From contig DATCMH010000024.1 in NCBI GenBank assembly GCA_036563505.1, forward strand, positions 1-64,000: 64,000 nt of DNA, read 5' to 3'. Position 1 is the stretch's first letter; every line of letters starts with the position of its first letter. Made by a program: the position numbers and the translations under genes. Below, piece by piece: positions 15,336 to 24,391 of this stretch. Origin of the DNA: DATCMH01 sp036563505 (GTDB taxonomy: Bacteria; Pseudomonadota; Alphaproteobacteria; Rhizobiales; Beijerinckiaceae). A model generated the notes under the pieces. The model made no database searches. It was not told the DNA's origin and saw nothing but the letters and a program-made list of their open reading frames with translations.

Positions 15336-16093
15336 AGCGAGGGCTCCGGCTCGTCGACGCGGTCGCCATCGCGGCTTTGGGGCTTCTTGCCCTGAAGCTC
15401 GTCGGCGTCCTGTCGCCAGCGGCGGAGGAGGCGCCGGGCTTCGCCCGCGTGCTCTCCCATGCCCGCACGAACTACGTGCCGCCCGAGGTGCTGGCGACGG
15501 GCAGCGTTCCCGAGAAGGCCGACGCCGCGAAGGCGGCCGCGGCACCGCCGTCCCAGCCTCCCGCGCCGAAGCCGCCGGCCTTCGAGCCCGTGCCCTTGCC
15601 CGTCTCTCCATCCGAGCGCCAGATCCTGGAGCGCCTCGGCGAGCGGCGGGACGAGCTGCAGCAGCGCTCCCGCGACCTCGAAACCCGCGAGCGCCTGATC
15701 GAGAACGCCGAGAAGAAGCTGGAAGCCCGCGTCAACGAGCTCAAAGGGCTCGAGGACAAGGCCGAGACCGCGGCCAAGCGCGCGGATCCCGCCGACGCGG
15801 CCCTGCGCAACCTCGTGACGATGTACGAGACCATGAAGCCGAAGGAGGCCGCTCGCGTCTTCGACCGCCTGCCGCAGGACGTGCTGATGTCGGTGGTCCT
15901 GCAGATGAACCCGCGCAAGATGGCCGACGTGCTCGCCGCCATGACGCCCGAGGCCGCCGAGAAGCTCACCGTGGCCCTGGCGCAGCGCGCCCGCGACCCC
16001 TCGTCCAGAGCCGCTTCGGCGGCCGCTCTGCCCGCCAACGAGCTGCCTGCCATCGACGCGCCGCCGGCCGCGCCCGCACGCCCGCGGCGCTGA
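15332..16093 (+). CDS. MotE-like protein (MgtE_N-type domain)
   Basis: A 253-residue protein with an N-terminal hydrophobic segment (residues 9-25), a Pro-rich linker, a coiled coil (about residues 92-150) and a C-terminal domain. The last starts LVTMYETMKPKEAARVFDRL and continues VLMSVVLQMNPRKMADVLAA, the MgtE_N/FliG-like helical motif. In Sinorhizobium a protein of this type, MotE, is a periplasmic chaperone of the stator-associated protein MotC. No MotC is recognised here; the next gene encodes a large secreted TPR protein that could be the client (inference). Confidence 0.7.
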   Translation: MKRGLRLVDAVAIAALGLLALKLVGVLSPAAEEAPGFARVLSHARTNYVPPEVLATGSVPEKADAAKAAAAPPSQPPAPKPPAFEPVPLPVSPSERQILERLGERRDELQQRSRDLETRERLIENAEKKLEARVNELKGLEDKAETAAKRADPADAALRNLVTMYETMKPKEAARVFDRLPQDVLMSVVLQMNPRKMADVLAAMTPEAAEKLTVALAQRARDPSSRAASAAALPANELPAIDAPPAAPARPRR

Positions 16094-16152
16094 GCCGGCG
16101 ACCCGGTGCTTTAAGCCCGCATTAGCCTTGAGCGCTTAAGACAGGGGCGGGC

Positions 16153-19100
16153 GTGCCGCCGGGACGGCGCGTCCGCGTCGCGTTCCCGACAGGGCTGCCC
16201 TTGTCCGTCGTCCTGGCCTTTCTGCTCTCGCTCGCCCGCTGGGGCCTCCTCCTCGCCGGCTTCGGCGCGGCGATGGCGGCGTCGGCGCAGGCGCGGGAGG
16301 TGACGGTCCGGGCCATCGACATGGGCCGCCACGGGCGCCTGATCCTGGACTTTGACCGCCCGACCAAGGTGGCGGCCCGCGCCGGCAACGGCGTCCTCGT
16401 CCTTGCCTTCTCCGAGCCGACGAACATCCGCATGGAGCGCGTGGCGCAGGAGCTTCCGGGTTACGTCTCCACCGTGCGACGCGACCCGGACCGTACCGGC
16501 CTCCGGCTGGCGCTGGCCGGACGGTTCCGGCCGAACGTCCTCGAAGCCGGCGAGAAGGTGTTCGTCGATCTCCTGCCGGAAAGCTGGACCGGCCCGCCCC
16601 CTTCTCTGCCGCCGGAGGTCGTGGCCGAGCTCGCGCGGCGAGCGCTCGCCGCCGAGGAGAAGATGCGCGAGGAGGCGCGCAGCCGCCCCGAGCCCTCCGC
16701 CCGTCCGATGACCTTGCGGGTCTCCACGCTCCCGACCCTGACCCGCCTTGTCTTTTCCGCTCCGGACGGCGTGCCCGTCGCCTTCTCCACGAAGGACGGG
16801 GCGGCGGACCTCGCCTTCGGCGCGCCGTTCACGCTGACGGCGGACGGCGACCGCGCCCAGCTCTCGCCCGCCGTGACCGGCCTCGCGACCGATCCCGGCC
16901 CGAAGAGCCTCGGCATCCGCCTCACCCTCGGCCCCGGCTATGCCGCCCGCGGTTTTCGCGAGGACGACACCTACGTCGTGGACGTCGAGAAACCGAAAGC
17001 CCTGACGGAGGGGAGCGGCGCCGAGGGGATCACGCTTTCGCAACCCACGGTGAAGCCGGGCAAGACTCCGCCGCGCATCGACGCCAAGCCCGTCGCTCCG
17101 AAAGGGAATGCGGCGGCCGAGCCGGCCCGGCCCGAGCCCGCGAAACCCGGTTCGGGGAAGCAGGACGCCGTGACGCCGGAAGCGCCAAGGGGCGAGCCGC
17201 CGAGACAGGAGACCGCCAGGCCGGAGCCGGTCAGGCCTGAGCCGGTCAAGGCCTCGGGGCCGGTCAGGCCGACCGTCGCCGTCCTTCCGGACGGCTTAAG
17301 GCTGACCTTTCCCTTTTCCGCCCGCACGCCGGCCGCGGCCTTCGAGCGGGGCGGGATCGTCACGGCGGTTTTTCACACGGCGGAACCGATCGAGCTCGCG
17401 GGCCTGCCGATCGACGCCGTGCCGGTCGCGACGCTGCGCGGGGTTGTGCGGGAGGGAGCTTTCGCAATCGTTCGCCTCGCGGCCCAGAGCCAGGAAGTCG
17501 TGCGCTTCGCCCCGCAGGGGAACTCTTGGGTTCTCACCCTTGGAGCCGTCGGCACGACCCCATCGGAGCCCCTTGCGCCGCGGCGCGCCATCGACGGTCA
17601 GGGCCGCAGCACCGTTACCGTGCCGCTCGCCGACGCCTCCGGCGTGCACTGGATCGAGAGCGGGGGCGAGCGCCTCGCGGTGGCGACGGCTTTCGGGCCC
17701 TCCCGCGGGCTCCCCAAGGCGCAGCGCTTCGTGGAGTTCACCCTCAACGCCACGGCCCATGGCGTCGCCGTTCTCGCCGAGGCCGACGACCTCATCGTCC
17801 GGTCCGGCCCCGACGGCGTCACCATCGCCCGGGAGGGCGGGCTCGCCGTCAGCCTGCCCAACGCCAGTGCCGACGGCGCAGCCGCGCAGCTCCTCGATCC
17901 GGTGATCAAGCGGGAGGACTGGGCACGCGACCAGCTCGGCGACGTGCTTCAGGGCCAGCGCGAGCGCATGGCGGCCGTGAGCGACGCGCCGCGCTCCGGC
18001 CGCGCCCGGGCCCGCCTCGCGTTGGCCCGATACCTTGCCGCCAACGGCTTGAACCACGAGGCCGCGAGCGTGCTGGCGTATGCGGGGGCTGAGGACCCGT
18101 CGCTGTCACGTCAGAAACCCTACCTCATGCTGCGCTCCATTGTTGCCGCGCGGGCCGGCCGCGCCGTCGAAGCGCGCCGGCTCCTCACGAGCGAGCTCTT
18201 GGGCGAGGATCCGGAGGCGCTCCTGTGGCGCGCTGCGCTCGACGCCCGCGCCCGGGCCTTCGCGCCGGCGCTCGTCGGCTTTCGCCGCTCGGCGGCCCTC
18301 CTCGACCTCTACCCGGACGACCTCCAGGCCGAGATGCGGCTCCTCGCCGCCCGGTCTGCCCTCGAAATGCGCGACCTCGCCTTCGCCGAGCGCGAGCTCA
18401 CGGCGGTCGGCCAGCTCTATGGCGAGACGGTCAACCGGGACGAGGCGGATCTCCTGCGGGCGCGCATCGACGAGGCGTCGGGCCGGCCCGACGTCGCGCT
18501 CGATGCGTATCATCGCCTCGCCGAGGAGGCGCGCCGGCCCGTGGCGGCGGAGGCCGCGTTGCGCTTCGTCGACCGCGCTCAGGCCGACAAGGCGATCACG
18601 CCGGCCGAAGCCGTCGCCCGTCTCGAGACGCTCTCCGTCACTTGGCGCGGCGACGACATCGAGGTCGGAACGCTCGGCCGCCTCGGGCGGCTCTATGCGG
18701 AGGCCCAGCGCTGGCGCGAGGCCTTCATGATGGCGCGCCGGGCCAACCGCATCTTCCCCGATCACCCCGTCACCCGCGTCCTCCACGATGAGACGGCGCG
18801 CTTGTTCGAGGAGCTGTTCCTCGAGGGCCGGGGCGAGAGCCTGTCGCGGCTCGATGCGCTCGCGCTCTACTTCGACTTCAAGGAGTTCACGCCCATCGGC
18901 CGCAAAGGGGATGAGATCGTCCGCCGCCTCGCCGACCGTCTCGTCGCCCTCGACCTCTTGGAGCCCGCCGGCGATCTCCTCCAGCATCAGATCGACCACC
19001 GGATCACCGGGGCCGCCCGGGCGACGGTGGCGGCGCGGCTCGCCACGATCCGCCTCATGGCCGAGAAGCCGCTTCAGGCGCTCCAGGCCTTGCAGGCGAC

Positions 19101-19686
19101 GCGGTTGCCCGAGCTCCCCGGCGCGGTGAAGCGGGCGCGGATGCTGCTCGAAGCCCGCGCCCTCTCCGATCTCTCGCGCACGGACCTCGCCCTCGAGGTG
19201 TTGCGCGACGAGGCGGGGCCGGAGATCGACCGGCTCCGGGCCGACATCCTCTGGACCGGCCGCCGCTGGCGGGAGGCGGGGGAGGCGCACGAGGGGATCG
19301 TCGGCGAGCGCTGGCGCGGGGCGCAGGCCCTCACCGACCAGGATCGCCGGGACGTGATGCGCGCGGCCCTCGCCTACGGTCTCGGCGACGAGGCGCTCGG
19401 CCTCGACCGGCTGCGGGCCAAGTTCGCGGGCAAGATGTCGGATTCCGCCGACGCCCGCACCTTCGGCTTCCTCACCGCCCCGAACGCGGCCGGCACGCGC
19501 GCCTTCCGCGAGCTCGCCCGCAGCGCCACGACCGCGGACACGCTCTCCGACTTCCTCGCCGAATACCGTCGCCGCTACCCCGAAGCCGCCACGGCCGAAC
19601 GCCCGCGGCCCGCGACCCCGCGGCCGGACCCCGCCGCCGAGGCCCCGCGCGCCGACGCGGCGCAGGGCGCGCCCGGCCGCGGCTGA
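16153..19686 (+). CDS. Large secreted TPR protein of the flagellar operon
   Basis: An 1177-residue protein with no characterised relative that I recognise. It has a signal peptide (hydrophobic residues about 17-45, ending MAASAQA), then a beta-rich domain (about 49-145, opening REVTVRAIDMGRHGRLILDF) that resembles AMIN-type domains. A second similar domain follows at about 180-280, then a Pro/Glu/Lys-rich linker (about 285-370), a further beta domain (to about 600) and a long helical C-terminus with TPR-like helix pairs (600-1130). The start is GTG 16153, preceded by AGGGG. It is last in fliL-fliM-DUF6468-motE-like and convergent with fliP, three bases away. A periplasmic motor or stator role is suggested by context only. 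Confidence 0.75.
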   Translation: MPPGRRVRVAFPTGLPLSVVLAFLLSLARWGLLLAGFGAAMAASAQAREVTVRAIDMGRHGRLILDFDRPTKVAARAGNGVLVLAFSEPTNIRMERVAQELPGYVSTVRRDPDRTGLRLALAGRFRPNVLEAGEKVFVDLLPESWTGPPPSLPPEVVAELARRALAAEEKMREEARSRPEPSARPMTLRVSTLPTLTRLVFSAPDGVPVAFSTKDGAADLAFGAPFTLTADGDRAQLSPAVTGLATDPGPKSLGIRLTLGPGYAARGFREDDTYVVDVEKPKALTEGSGAEGITLSQPTVKPGKTPPRIDAKPVAPKGNAAAEPARPEPAKPGSGKQDAVTPEAPRGEPPRQETARPEPVRPEPVKASGPVRPTVAVLPDGLRLTFPFSARTPAAAFERGGIVTAVFHTAEPIELAGLPIDAVPVATLRGVVREGAFAIVRLAAQSQEVVRFAPQGNSWVLTLGAVGTTPSEPLAPRRAIDGQGRSTVTVPLADASGVHWIESGGERLAVATAFGPSRGLPKAQRFVEFTLNATAHGVAVLAEADDLIVRSGPDGVTIAREGGLAVSLPNASADGAAAQLLDPVIKREDWARDQLGDVLQGQRERMAAVSDAPRSGRARARLALARYLAANGLNHEAASVLAYAGAEDPSLSRQKPYLMLRSIVAARAGRAVEARRLLTSELLGEDPEALLWRAALDARARAFAPALVGFRRSAALLDLYPDDLQAEMRLLAARSALEMRDLAFAERELTAVGQLYGETVNRDEADLLRARIDEASGRPDVALDAYHRLAEEARRPVAAEAALRFVDRAQADKAITPAEAVARLETLSVTWRGDDIEVGTLGRLGRLYAEAQRWREAFMMARRANRIFPDHPVTRVLHDETARLFEELFLEGRGESLSRLDALALYFDFKEFTPIGRKGDEIVRRLADRLVALDLLEPAGDLLQHQIDHRITGAARATVAARLATIRLMAEKPLQALQALQATRLPELPGAVKRARMLLEARALSDLSRTDLALEVLRDEAGPEIDRLRADILWTGRRWREAGEAHEGIVGERWRGAQALTDQDRRDVMRAALAYGLGDEALGLDRLRAKFAGKMSDSADARTFGFLTAPNAAGTRAFRELARSATTADTLSDFLAEYRRRYPEAATAERPRPATPRPDPAAEAPRADAAQGAPGRG

Positions 19687-19689
19687 GGG

Positions 19690-20445
19690 TCAGGTGCCGT
19701 AACTCTGGACGAGGGATCCGGCCACCAGGTTCCAACCGTCCACCAGCACGAAGAAGATCAGCTTGAACGGCAGGGCGACGCTCGCCGGCGGCAGCATCAT
19801 CATGCCGACCGACATCAGGATCGACGAGACCACGAGGTCGATGATCAGGAAGGGGATGAAGAGCAGGAAGCCGATCTCGAAGGCCCTGCGCAGCTCGGAG
19901 ATCATGAAGGCCGGCACGAGGACGTGGAGCCCGACGGCCTCGGGCGTCGCCGGCCGGGGCTCGCGGGAGAGGTCCATGAAGAGGGCCAGATCCTTCTCGC
20001 GGACATGGGCGAGCATGAAGCTTTTCAGGGGTCCCGAGCCGCGCTCGAAGGCCTGGGCCGGCTGGATTTGGCCGGCGAGCAGGGGCTCGACGCCGAGGCG
20101 GTAGGTTTCCCGCAGGGTCGGCGCCATCACGAAGGCCGTGAGGAACAGCGCGAGGCTCACGATCACGCCGTTGGGCGGCGCCGTCTGGGTGCCGATCGCC
20201 GAGCGCAGCAGGGAGAGCACCACCACGATCCGGGTGAACGAGGTCACCATGACGAGGATCGACGGGGCGAGCGCCAGGACCGTGACGAAGGCGACGAGCT
20301 GGAGCGCCCGCTCGGTGACCCCGCCGCCGGCTCCGAGATCGAGGGTCAGGCTCTGCGCCAGAGCGCCCTGGCCCGACGCGCACAACGCCAGCCCCGCGAG
20401 CGCGAGGGATGGGAGGGAGCGGCGGAGAGGGCGCTTCGGCGGCAC
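19690..20445 (-). CDS. fliP: Flagellar export apparatus protein FliP
   Basis: Core component of the flagellar type III export gate. The 251-residue precursor has a signal peptide (cleavage after GALAQ), then LVAFVTVLALAPSILVMVTS and FTRIVVVLSLLRSAIGTQTA, and the C-terminal membrane helices with ELRRAFEIGFLLFIPFLIID and SILMSVGMMMLPP. It follows fliO by 74 bases on the same strand and ends three bases from the convergent TPR gene. Confidence 0.96.
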   Translation of the reverse strand: MPPKRPLRRSLPSLALAGLALCASGQGALAQSLTLDLGAGGGVTERALQLVAFVTVLALAPSILVMVTSFTRIVVVLSLLRSAIGTQTAPPNGVIVSLALFLTAFVMAPTLRETYRLGVEPLLAGQIQPAQAFERGSGPLKSFMLAHVREKDLALFMDLSREPRPATPEAVGLHVLVPAFMISELRRAFEIGFLLFIPFLIIDLVVSSILMSVGMMMLPPASVALPFKLIFFVLVDGWNLVAGSLVQSYGT

Positions 20446-20519
20446 GGGCAGGTGATTCGCGCGGGTTGAGGCGCCGGACCCTGACCCCGGCGGCTCCCGC
20501 GCGCAACCGTGCCCTTACG

Positions 20520-22016
20520 TCAGCCCCGGTCGATGGGGCGCCCGAGAAGCCGCGCGAACTCCGCCTCGATGTCGTCCACCGAGAAAGGATCATCCGCCTT
20601 CGGCTGGGGCGGCGGGGGCGGAACGGGCGTCGTCGGGACGGCGGGGCCCGGCACGGGGCTCGGGCGGCGCTCTGGCTCCGCGGTCCTGGCCGGCGCCTCG
20701 GGCGCTGGCCGCGGCGGGGCCGGCGGACCAGACGTTGCGGCAGGGGATGTTGCGGGCCCGGGGGGCACTGAGGCTGCAGGAGCGGGCGTGACGGCAGGCG
20801 CCGCCATCGGCTCGCTCGCGGCGGTCGGGGCTGGAGTCGACGGCGTCACGACAGTGCTCGGCGCTGAGACGGACGGGCCGGCCGGTCGTGGCGCTTCCGG
20901 TCGTGGCGCTTCCGGTCGTGGCGCGACGGGCGGCGCCACCGGAGCCGCCGGTGCGGCGACGGGTGCCGCCGGCGGGGCGGGGCGAACGTCTTGCGGGGGC
21001 GGAGCGGCGGCGAGCGGCCGTTTCAGGGCCTCTTCGAGCTGGCGGGCCATGTCGCTCAGGATCGCGGCATCCGGCACCCGCGAGGCGGGCGCGGGCTCGG
21101 CCGGAGCGGGCCGTGGAGCCGGCGGCTCCGCCCGCGGCGGAGGCGGCACGGGCGTCCGCGAAACGGGCGCTTGCGGACTGGACGCTTGCGGACCTGGCGG
21201 TTGGGGAAGCGGCGGCTGCGGGCTTGGAGGGACCGGCGGCTCGGCGATCGGCGGCGAGACGCGCGGGGTGCGCCGCGGCTCGGCGGCTTCCGCCGTCTGC
21301 GACTCCGGCCGCAGCGCGGGTTCCGGGGGCCGAGGCGCTGGCGCCGGGGGGGGCGGAAGCGTCGCGCGCATGCCCCGCTCAGGCGGAGACGGGGGCTGGT
21401 CCCTGAGCGGCGGTGCCGGACGGGCCGGGGCGGGCTGCGGGGCCAGTTCGGGCGCGAAGGTCACGGCGTCCGGTTTGAGCGCCGGCTCGACCCGGAGCGC
21501 CGCCGGTTCCCGCATCGCGGGCCCGAGATCGGGGCCGCCCTCCGAAATCGGCGCCGGCCCGAGGCGGGCGGCAACCGGAGTTTCGGCAATTGCGCGGGGA
21601 GGCTCGACGCTCGGCCGAGGTGGCTCGGCGACGGGCCGAGGCGGTTCGATCACCGGGCGGGGCGGCTCTGGCGGGCGCTCGGTGACGGGCTCGGCCTCCG
21701 AGGTCGCCGGGCGGGCTACGCCGCGAACGACGTTGCGCTCGACGACGAGATCGTTGGGGCCGCCGATCAAGAGGAGGTGCTCGACGTTGTCGCGGCGCAG
21801 CAGGATGAGCTGGCGCTGCCGGTCGAGATCGTAGACGTCGACGATCCCGAGGCGCGGCTGGCGCGCCCGGCCCCGATCGGTGCCCGGCAGGCTGAGGCGC
21901 CCGCCGGTCAGCCGGCGCAACACGAGGGCGAACAGCGCGAGCAGCACGAAGATGATCGCGAAGGCGATCACGTACTGAACCGCCGGCGAGGCTTCGATGC
22001 CGAGTTTCGACAGCAA
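20520..22016 (-). CDS. fliO: FliO-like flagellar protein with long proline-rich tail
   Basis: FliO assists assembly of the FliP gate. Residues 1-100 look like FliO: a periplasmic stub, one membrane helix (about 14-34), then the small domain LGIVDVYDLDRQRQLILLRR with DNVEHLLLIGGPNDLVVE. The remaining about 390 residues are Pro/Ala/Glu-rich and of low complexity, far beyond the usual 100-150 residue FliO. A conserved-looking acidic end (VDDIEAEFARLLGRPID) closes the protein. The start ATG at 22016 is divergent from flgB, with two CtrA-like boxes in the shared upstream region. Confidence 0.78.
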   Translation of the reverse strand: MLSKLGIEASPAVQYVIAFAIIFVLLALFALVLRRLTGGRLSLPGTDRGRARQPRLGIVDVYDLDRQRQLILLRRDNVEHLLLIGGPNDLVVERNVVRGVARPATSEAEPVTERPPEPPRPVIEPPRPVAEPPRPSVEPPRAIAETPVAARLGPAPISEGGPDLGPAMREPAALRVEPALKPDAVTFAPELAPQPAPARPAPPLRDQPPSPPERGMRATLPPPPAPAPRPPEPALRPESQTAEAAEPRRTPRVSPPIAEPPVPPSPQPPLPQPPGPQASSPQAPVSRTPVPPPPRAEPPAPRPAPAEPAPASRVPDAAILSDMARQLEEALKRPLAAAPPPQDVRPAPPAAPVAAPAAPVAPPVAPRPEAPRPEAPRPAGPSVSAPSTVVTPSTPAPTAASEPMAAPAVTPAPAASVPPGPATSPAATSGPPAPPRPAPEAPARTAEPERRPSPVPGPAVPTTPVPPPPPQPKADDPFSVDDIEAEFARLLGRPIDRG

Positions 22017-22106
22017 GACGCGACTCTCCAGAACTCTCGATGGCGCTCGCGCGCGGTCACCACAGCCCCCGCCTTATCACGCGGCCACGCTTGCGGGGCA
22101 ACATGG

Positions 22107-22121
22107 TAAACCCGTGGTTAA
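22107..22121 (-). promoter_or_regulatory. CtrA-like box between fliO and flgB (fliO side)
   Basis: Read on the plus strand this is TAAA-N7-TTAA, one mismatch from the CtrA consensus. It lies 91 bases from the fliO start and 104 from flgB, so its target is uncertain. Confidence 0.35.
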
Positions 22122-22160
22122 CAGCGGAGTTGCATGGACGGGCCTCGTGCATCACGGGAT

Positions 22161-22175
22161 TTAAGGCTTCGTTAA
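22161..22175 (+). promoter_or_regulatory. CtrA box upstream of flgB
   Basis: A perfect TTAA-N7-TTAA, with CCAT following, ending 50 bases before the flgB ATG. It is the best CtrA match in the window and sits where a class II flagellar promoter would be expected. Confidence 0.65.
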
Positions 22176-22224
22176 CCATGCAGGCGGCAAGTTTTGCCGA
22201 GCTGAAGCCTTTGCGAGCACGCCG

Positions 22225-22623
22225 ATGGCCGCCGACCTGCCGATCATGTCGATGCTGAAGACGCGGATGCATTGGCATCAGGCGCGCCAGAAGCTCCTGG
22301 CCGAGAACGTATCGAACGCCGACACGCCGCGCTTCCAGCCGAAGGATCTCAAGCAGCCCGCCTTCACCCGCGACGGGCAGGCGGTCGGCGGCGCCGTCGC
22401 TCCGGAGCGCACGAGCCCGCTCCACCTCGCTGCCGGCACGGACCGTCCGGGCGAGGACCCGCGCAACGCCCGCCGCTTCGAGGCCACGCCCTCGGGCAAC
22501 GCCGTCAACCTCGAAGACGAGATGATGAAGGTGGCCCAGAACCAGTCGGACTATCAGCTCGCGGCCTCGCTCTATCAGCGCAGCCTCGCGATGCTGAAGA
22601 CCGCCGTCGGGCGCGGGCGGTAA
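22225..22623 (+). CDS. flgB: Flagellar basal-body rod protein FlgB
   Basis: Proximal rod subunit, 132 residues. It has the rod N-terminal motif MLKTRMHWHQARQKLLAENV followed by SNADTPRFQPKDL, and the C-terminal helix QNQSDYQLAASLYQRSLAML. It heads flgB-flgC-fliE-fliQ-fliR-flhB, with a perfect CtrA box upstream. The gap to flgC is three bases. Confidence 0.95.
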   Translation: MAADLPIMSMLKTRMHWHQARQKLLAENVSNADTPRFQPKDLKQPAFTRDGQAVGGAVAPERTSPLHLAAGTDRPGEDPRNARRFEATPSGNAVNLEDEMMKVAQNQSDYQLAASLYQRSLAMLKTAVGRGR

Positions 22624-22626
22624 GCG

Positions 22627-23037
22627 ATGGATTTCCTCAAGACCCTCTCCGTCGCGGCCTCGGGGCTCAAAGCCCAATCGGGCCGCATGCGCGTCATCGC
22701 GGAGAACATCGCCAACGCCGATTCCACCGCCGACAAGCCGGGCGCCGACCCTTACCGCCGCAAAGTGCCGACCTTCGTGCGCCGCTTCGACAAGGAACTC
22801 GAGGCCTCGACCGTCGAGCTCGGCCGCGTGCGGCCCGATCGGGCGCCCTTCAAGACCCGGCTGGAGCCCGGACACCCGGCCGCCGACGCCAAAGGCGAGG
22901 TCAAGCTGCCCAACGTCGACCCGCTCGTCGAGACGATGGACATGCGCGAGGCGCAGCGCTCCTACGAGGCGAACCTCAATCTCATCACCTCAACGCGCCG
23001 CATGATCTCGCGCACTCTCGAGATCCTGCGGGCCTGA
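22627..23037 (+). CDS. flgC: Flagellar basal-body rod protein FlgC
   Basis: Proximal rod subunit of 136 residues. It has the rod/hook N-terminus (LKTLSVAASGLKAQSGRMRV, then ENIANADST) and the C-terminal LVETMDMREAQRSYEANLNL helix with STRRMISRTLEILR. Length and spacing are as expected, directly between flgB and fliE. Confidence 0.96.
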   Translation: MDFLKTLSVAASGLKAQSGRMRVIAENIANADSTADKPGADPYRRKVPTFVRRFDKELEASTVELGRVRPDRAPFKTRLEPGHPAADAKGEVKLPNVDPLVETMDMREAQRSYEANLNLITSTRRMISRTLEILRA

Positions 23038-23052
23038 TTTAGGACGACGTCC

Positions 23053-23364
23053 ATGGCCACCAACGCCTTCGCCGCCGGCGCCTATGCCGCGACCCAGAGC
23101 CTGTCGGGGCTCGGGGGCGTGGTGCGCAAAGCCGCCCCGACCGGCGGCGCCGATTTCGGCTCGCTCCTGCAAGGCACCATCGGCAACGTCGCCGAGGCCG
23201 GCCGCAAGGCCGACCAGCAGGCTTTCGCCGCCGCCTCCGGCAAGGCGGACGTCGTCGATGTCGTGACCGCGGTGGCGGAGAGCGAGGCGGCCCTCGAGAC
23301 CCTCGTGGCGGTGCGCGATCGCGTCATCGCGGCCTACGAGGAGATCATGCGGATGCCGATCTAG
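23053..23364 (+). CDS. fliE: Flagellar hook-basal body complex protein FliE
   Basis: FliE connects the MS ring to the rod. The 103-residue product ends with the family C-terminus: VDVVTAVAESEAALETLVAV, then RDRVIAAYEEIMRMPI. The N-terminal half is variable, as usual. It lies between flgC and fliQ, the classical order; fliQ starts three bases after its stop. Confidence 0.93.
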   Translation: MATNAFAAGAYAATQSLSGLGGVVRKAAPTGGADFGSLLQGTIGNVAEAGRKADQQAFAAASGKADVVDVVTAVAESEAALETLVAVRDRVIAAYEEIMRMPI

Positions 23365-23366
23365 AG

Positions 23367-23633
23367 ATGACCGGCGCCCTGATCCTCGACATCGCCCGGG
23401 ACGGCATCGTCACTTTCCTGAAGGTGGCAGCCCCCCTCATGCTGATCGCTCTCGCGGTCGGCCTCGTCGTGTCGCTCCTGCAAGCCCTCACGCAGCTGCA
23501 GGAGCAGACCCTGATCTACGTCCCGAAGATCCTCGCGGTCTTTGCCGCCCTCCTGCTCATGCTGCCCTTCATGGGCGACGCGCTCGCCGGCTACATGACC
23601 CGGATCGCCGTGCGCATCGCGAGCGGCGGGTGA
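23367..23633 (+). CDS. fliQ: Flagellar export apparatus protein FliQ
   Basis: Small two-helix export-gate component, 88 residues. The typical segments LMLIALAVGLVVSLLQALTQ, LQEQTLIYVPKILAVFAALL and the ending around MLPFMGDALAGYMTRI are present. Its stop overlaps the GTG start of fliR (GTGA), so the two are translationally coupled. Confidence 0.95.
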   Translation: MTGALILDIARDGIVTFLKVAAPLMLIALAVGLVVSLLQALTQLQEQTLIYVPKILAVFAALLLMLPFMGDALAGYMTRIAVRIASGG

Positions 23634-24388
23634 TCACGGTCGCGCTCCCGGCGCTCGCCACCGCCTTCATGCTCACCTTCGCCCGGGTCGGCACCCTGGT
23701 GATGCTCCTGCCCGGCATCGGCGAGCAGACGATCACCCCCCGCGCCCGCCTGTCGCTGGCCCTCCTGACCACCCTCGTCCTCTTCTCCTGGACACGCACC
23801 CTGCTCCCCACGGAGGGCGCGCCTCAGGCGGTGATCGGCCTCCTCATCGGGGAGATCGCGGTGGGCCTCGTGCTGGGCTTGAGCGTGCGCATGGTCGTAG
23901 GCGCCCTGCAGACCGCAGGCTCCATCGTGGCGCAGCAGACAGGCCTCGCCTACGCCATGAGCGTCGACCCGGCGATGGGCGGCCAGCAGGCGACGCTCGG
24001 CAACTTCCTGACGCTTCTGGGGCTCACCCTCGTTTTCGCCTTCGACCTGCATCACCTCGCCATCGGCGCGATCCGGGATTCCTATCTGACCCTGCCGCCG
24101 ACCGGGCTGCCATCGACGGGCGACGCGGCGACGCTCGGCATCAAGGCCGTCGGCCGGGGCTTTGCTCTGGCGGTGCAGATCGCCGCGCCCTTCATCGCCT
24201 TCGGCATCCTGTTCAACTTAGGCCTCGGCCTGCTCTCGCGGCTGATGCCGCAGCTGCAGGTGTTCTTCATTGCCATGCCGGTCTCGATCCTCGCCGGCAT
24301 GCTCGTCCTGCTCGCGACTGTGGGCGTCATGATGGGCGTCTTCATCGAGGGCCTGGGCGGCTTCCTGCTCGAGCTGAAGGGCCGCTAG
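23630..24388 (+). CDS. fliR: Flagellar export apparatus protein FliR
   Basis: Export-gate membrane protein of 252 residues with about six hydrophobic segments. Family features include FMLTFARVGTLVMLLPGIGE, LLIGEIAVGLVLGLSVRMVV and QQTGLAYAMSVDPAMGGQQA. The GTG at 23630 overlaps the fliQ stop. flhB follows three bases after its stop. Confidence 0.94.
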   Translation: MITVALPALATAFMLTFARVGTLVMLLPGIGEQTITPRARLSLALLTTLVLFSWTRTLLPTEGAPQAVIGLLIGEIAVGLVLGLSVRMVVGALQTAGSIVAQQTGLAYAMSVDPAMGGQQATLGNFLTLLGLTLVFAFDLHHLAIGAIRDSYLTLPPTGLPSTGDAATLGIKAVGRGFALAVQIAAPFIAFGILFNLGLGLLSRLMPQLQVFFIAMPVSILAGMLVLLATVGVMMGVFIEGLGGFLLELKGR

Positions 24389-24391
24389 CCC

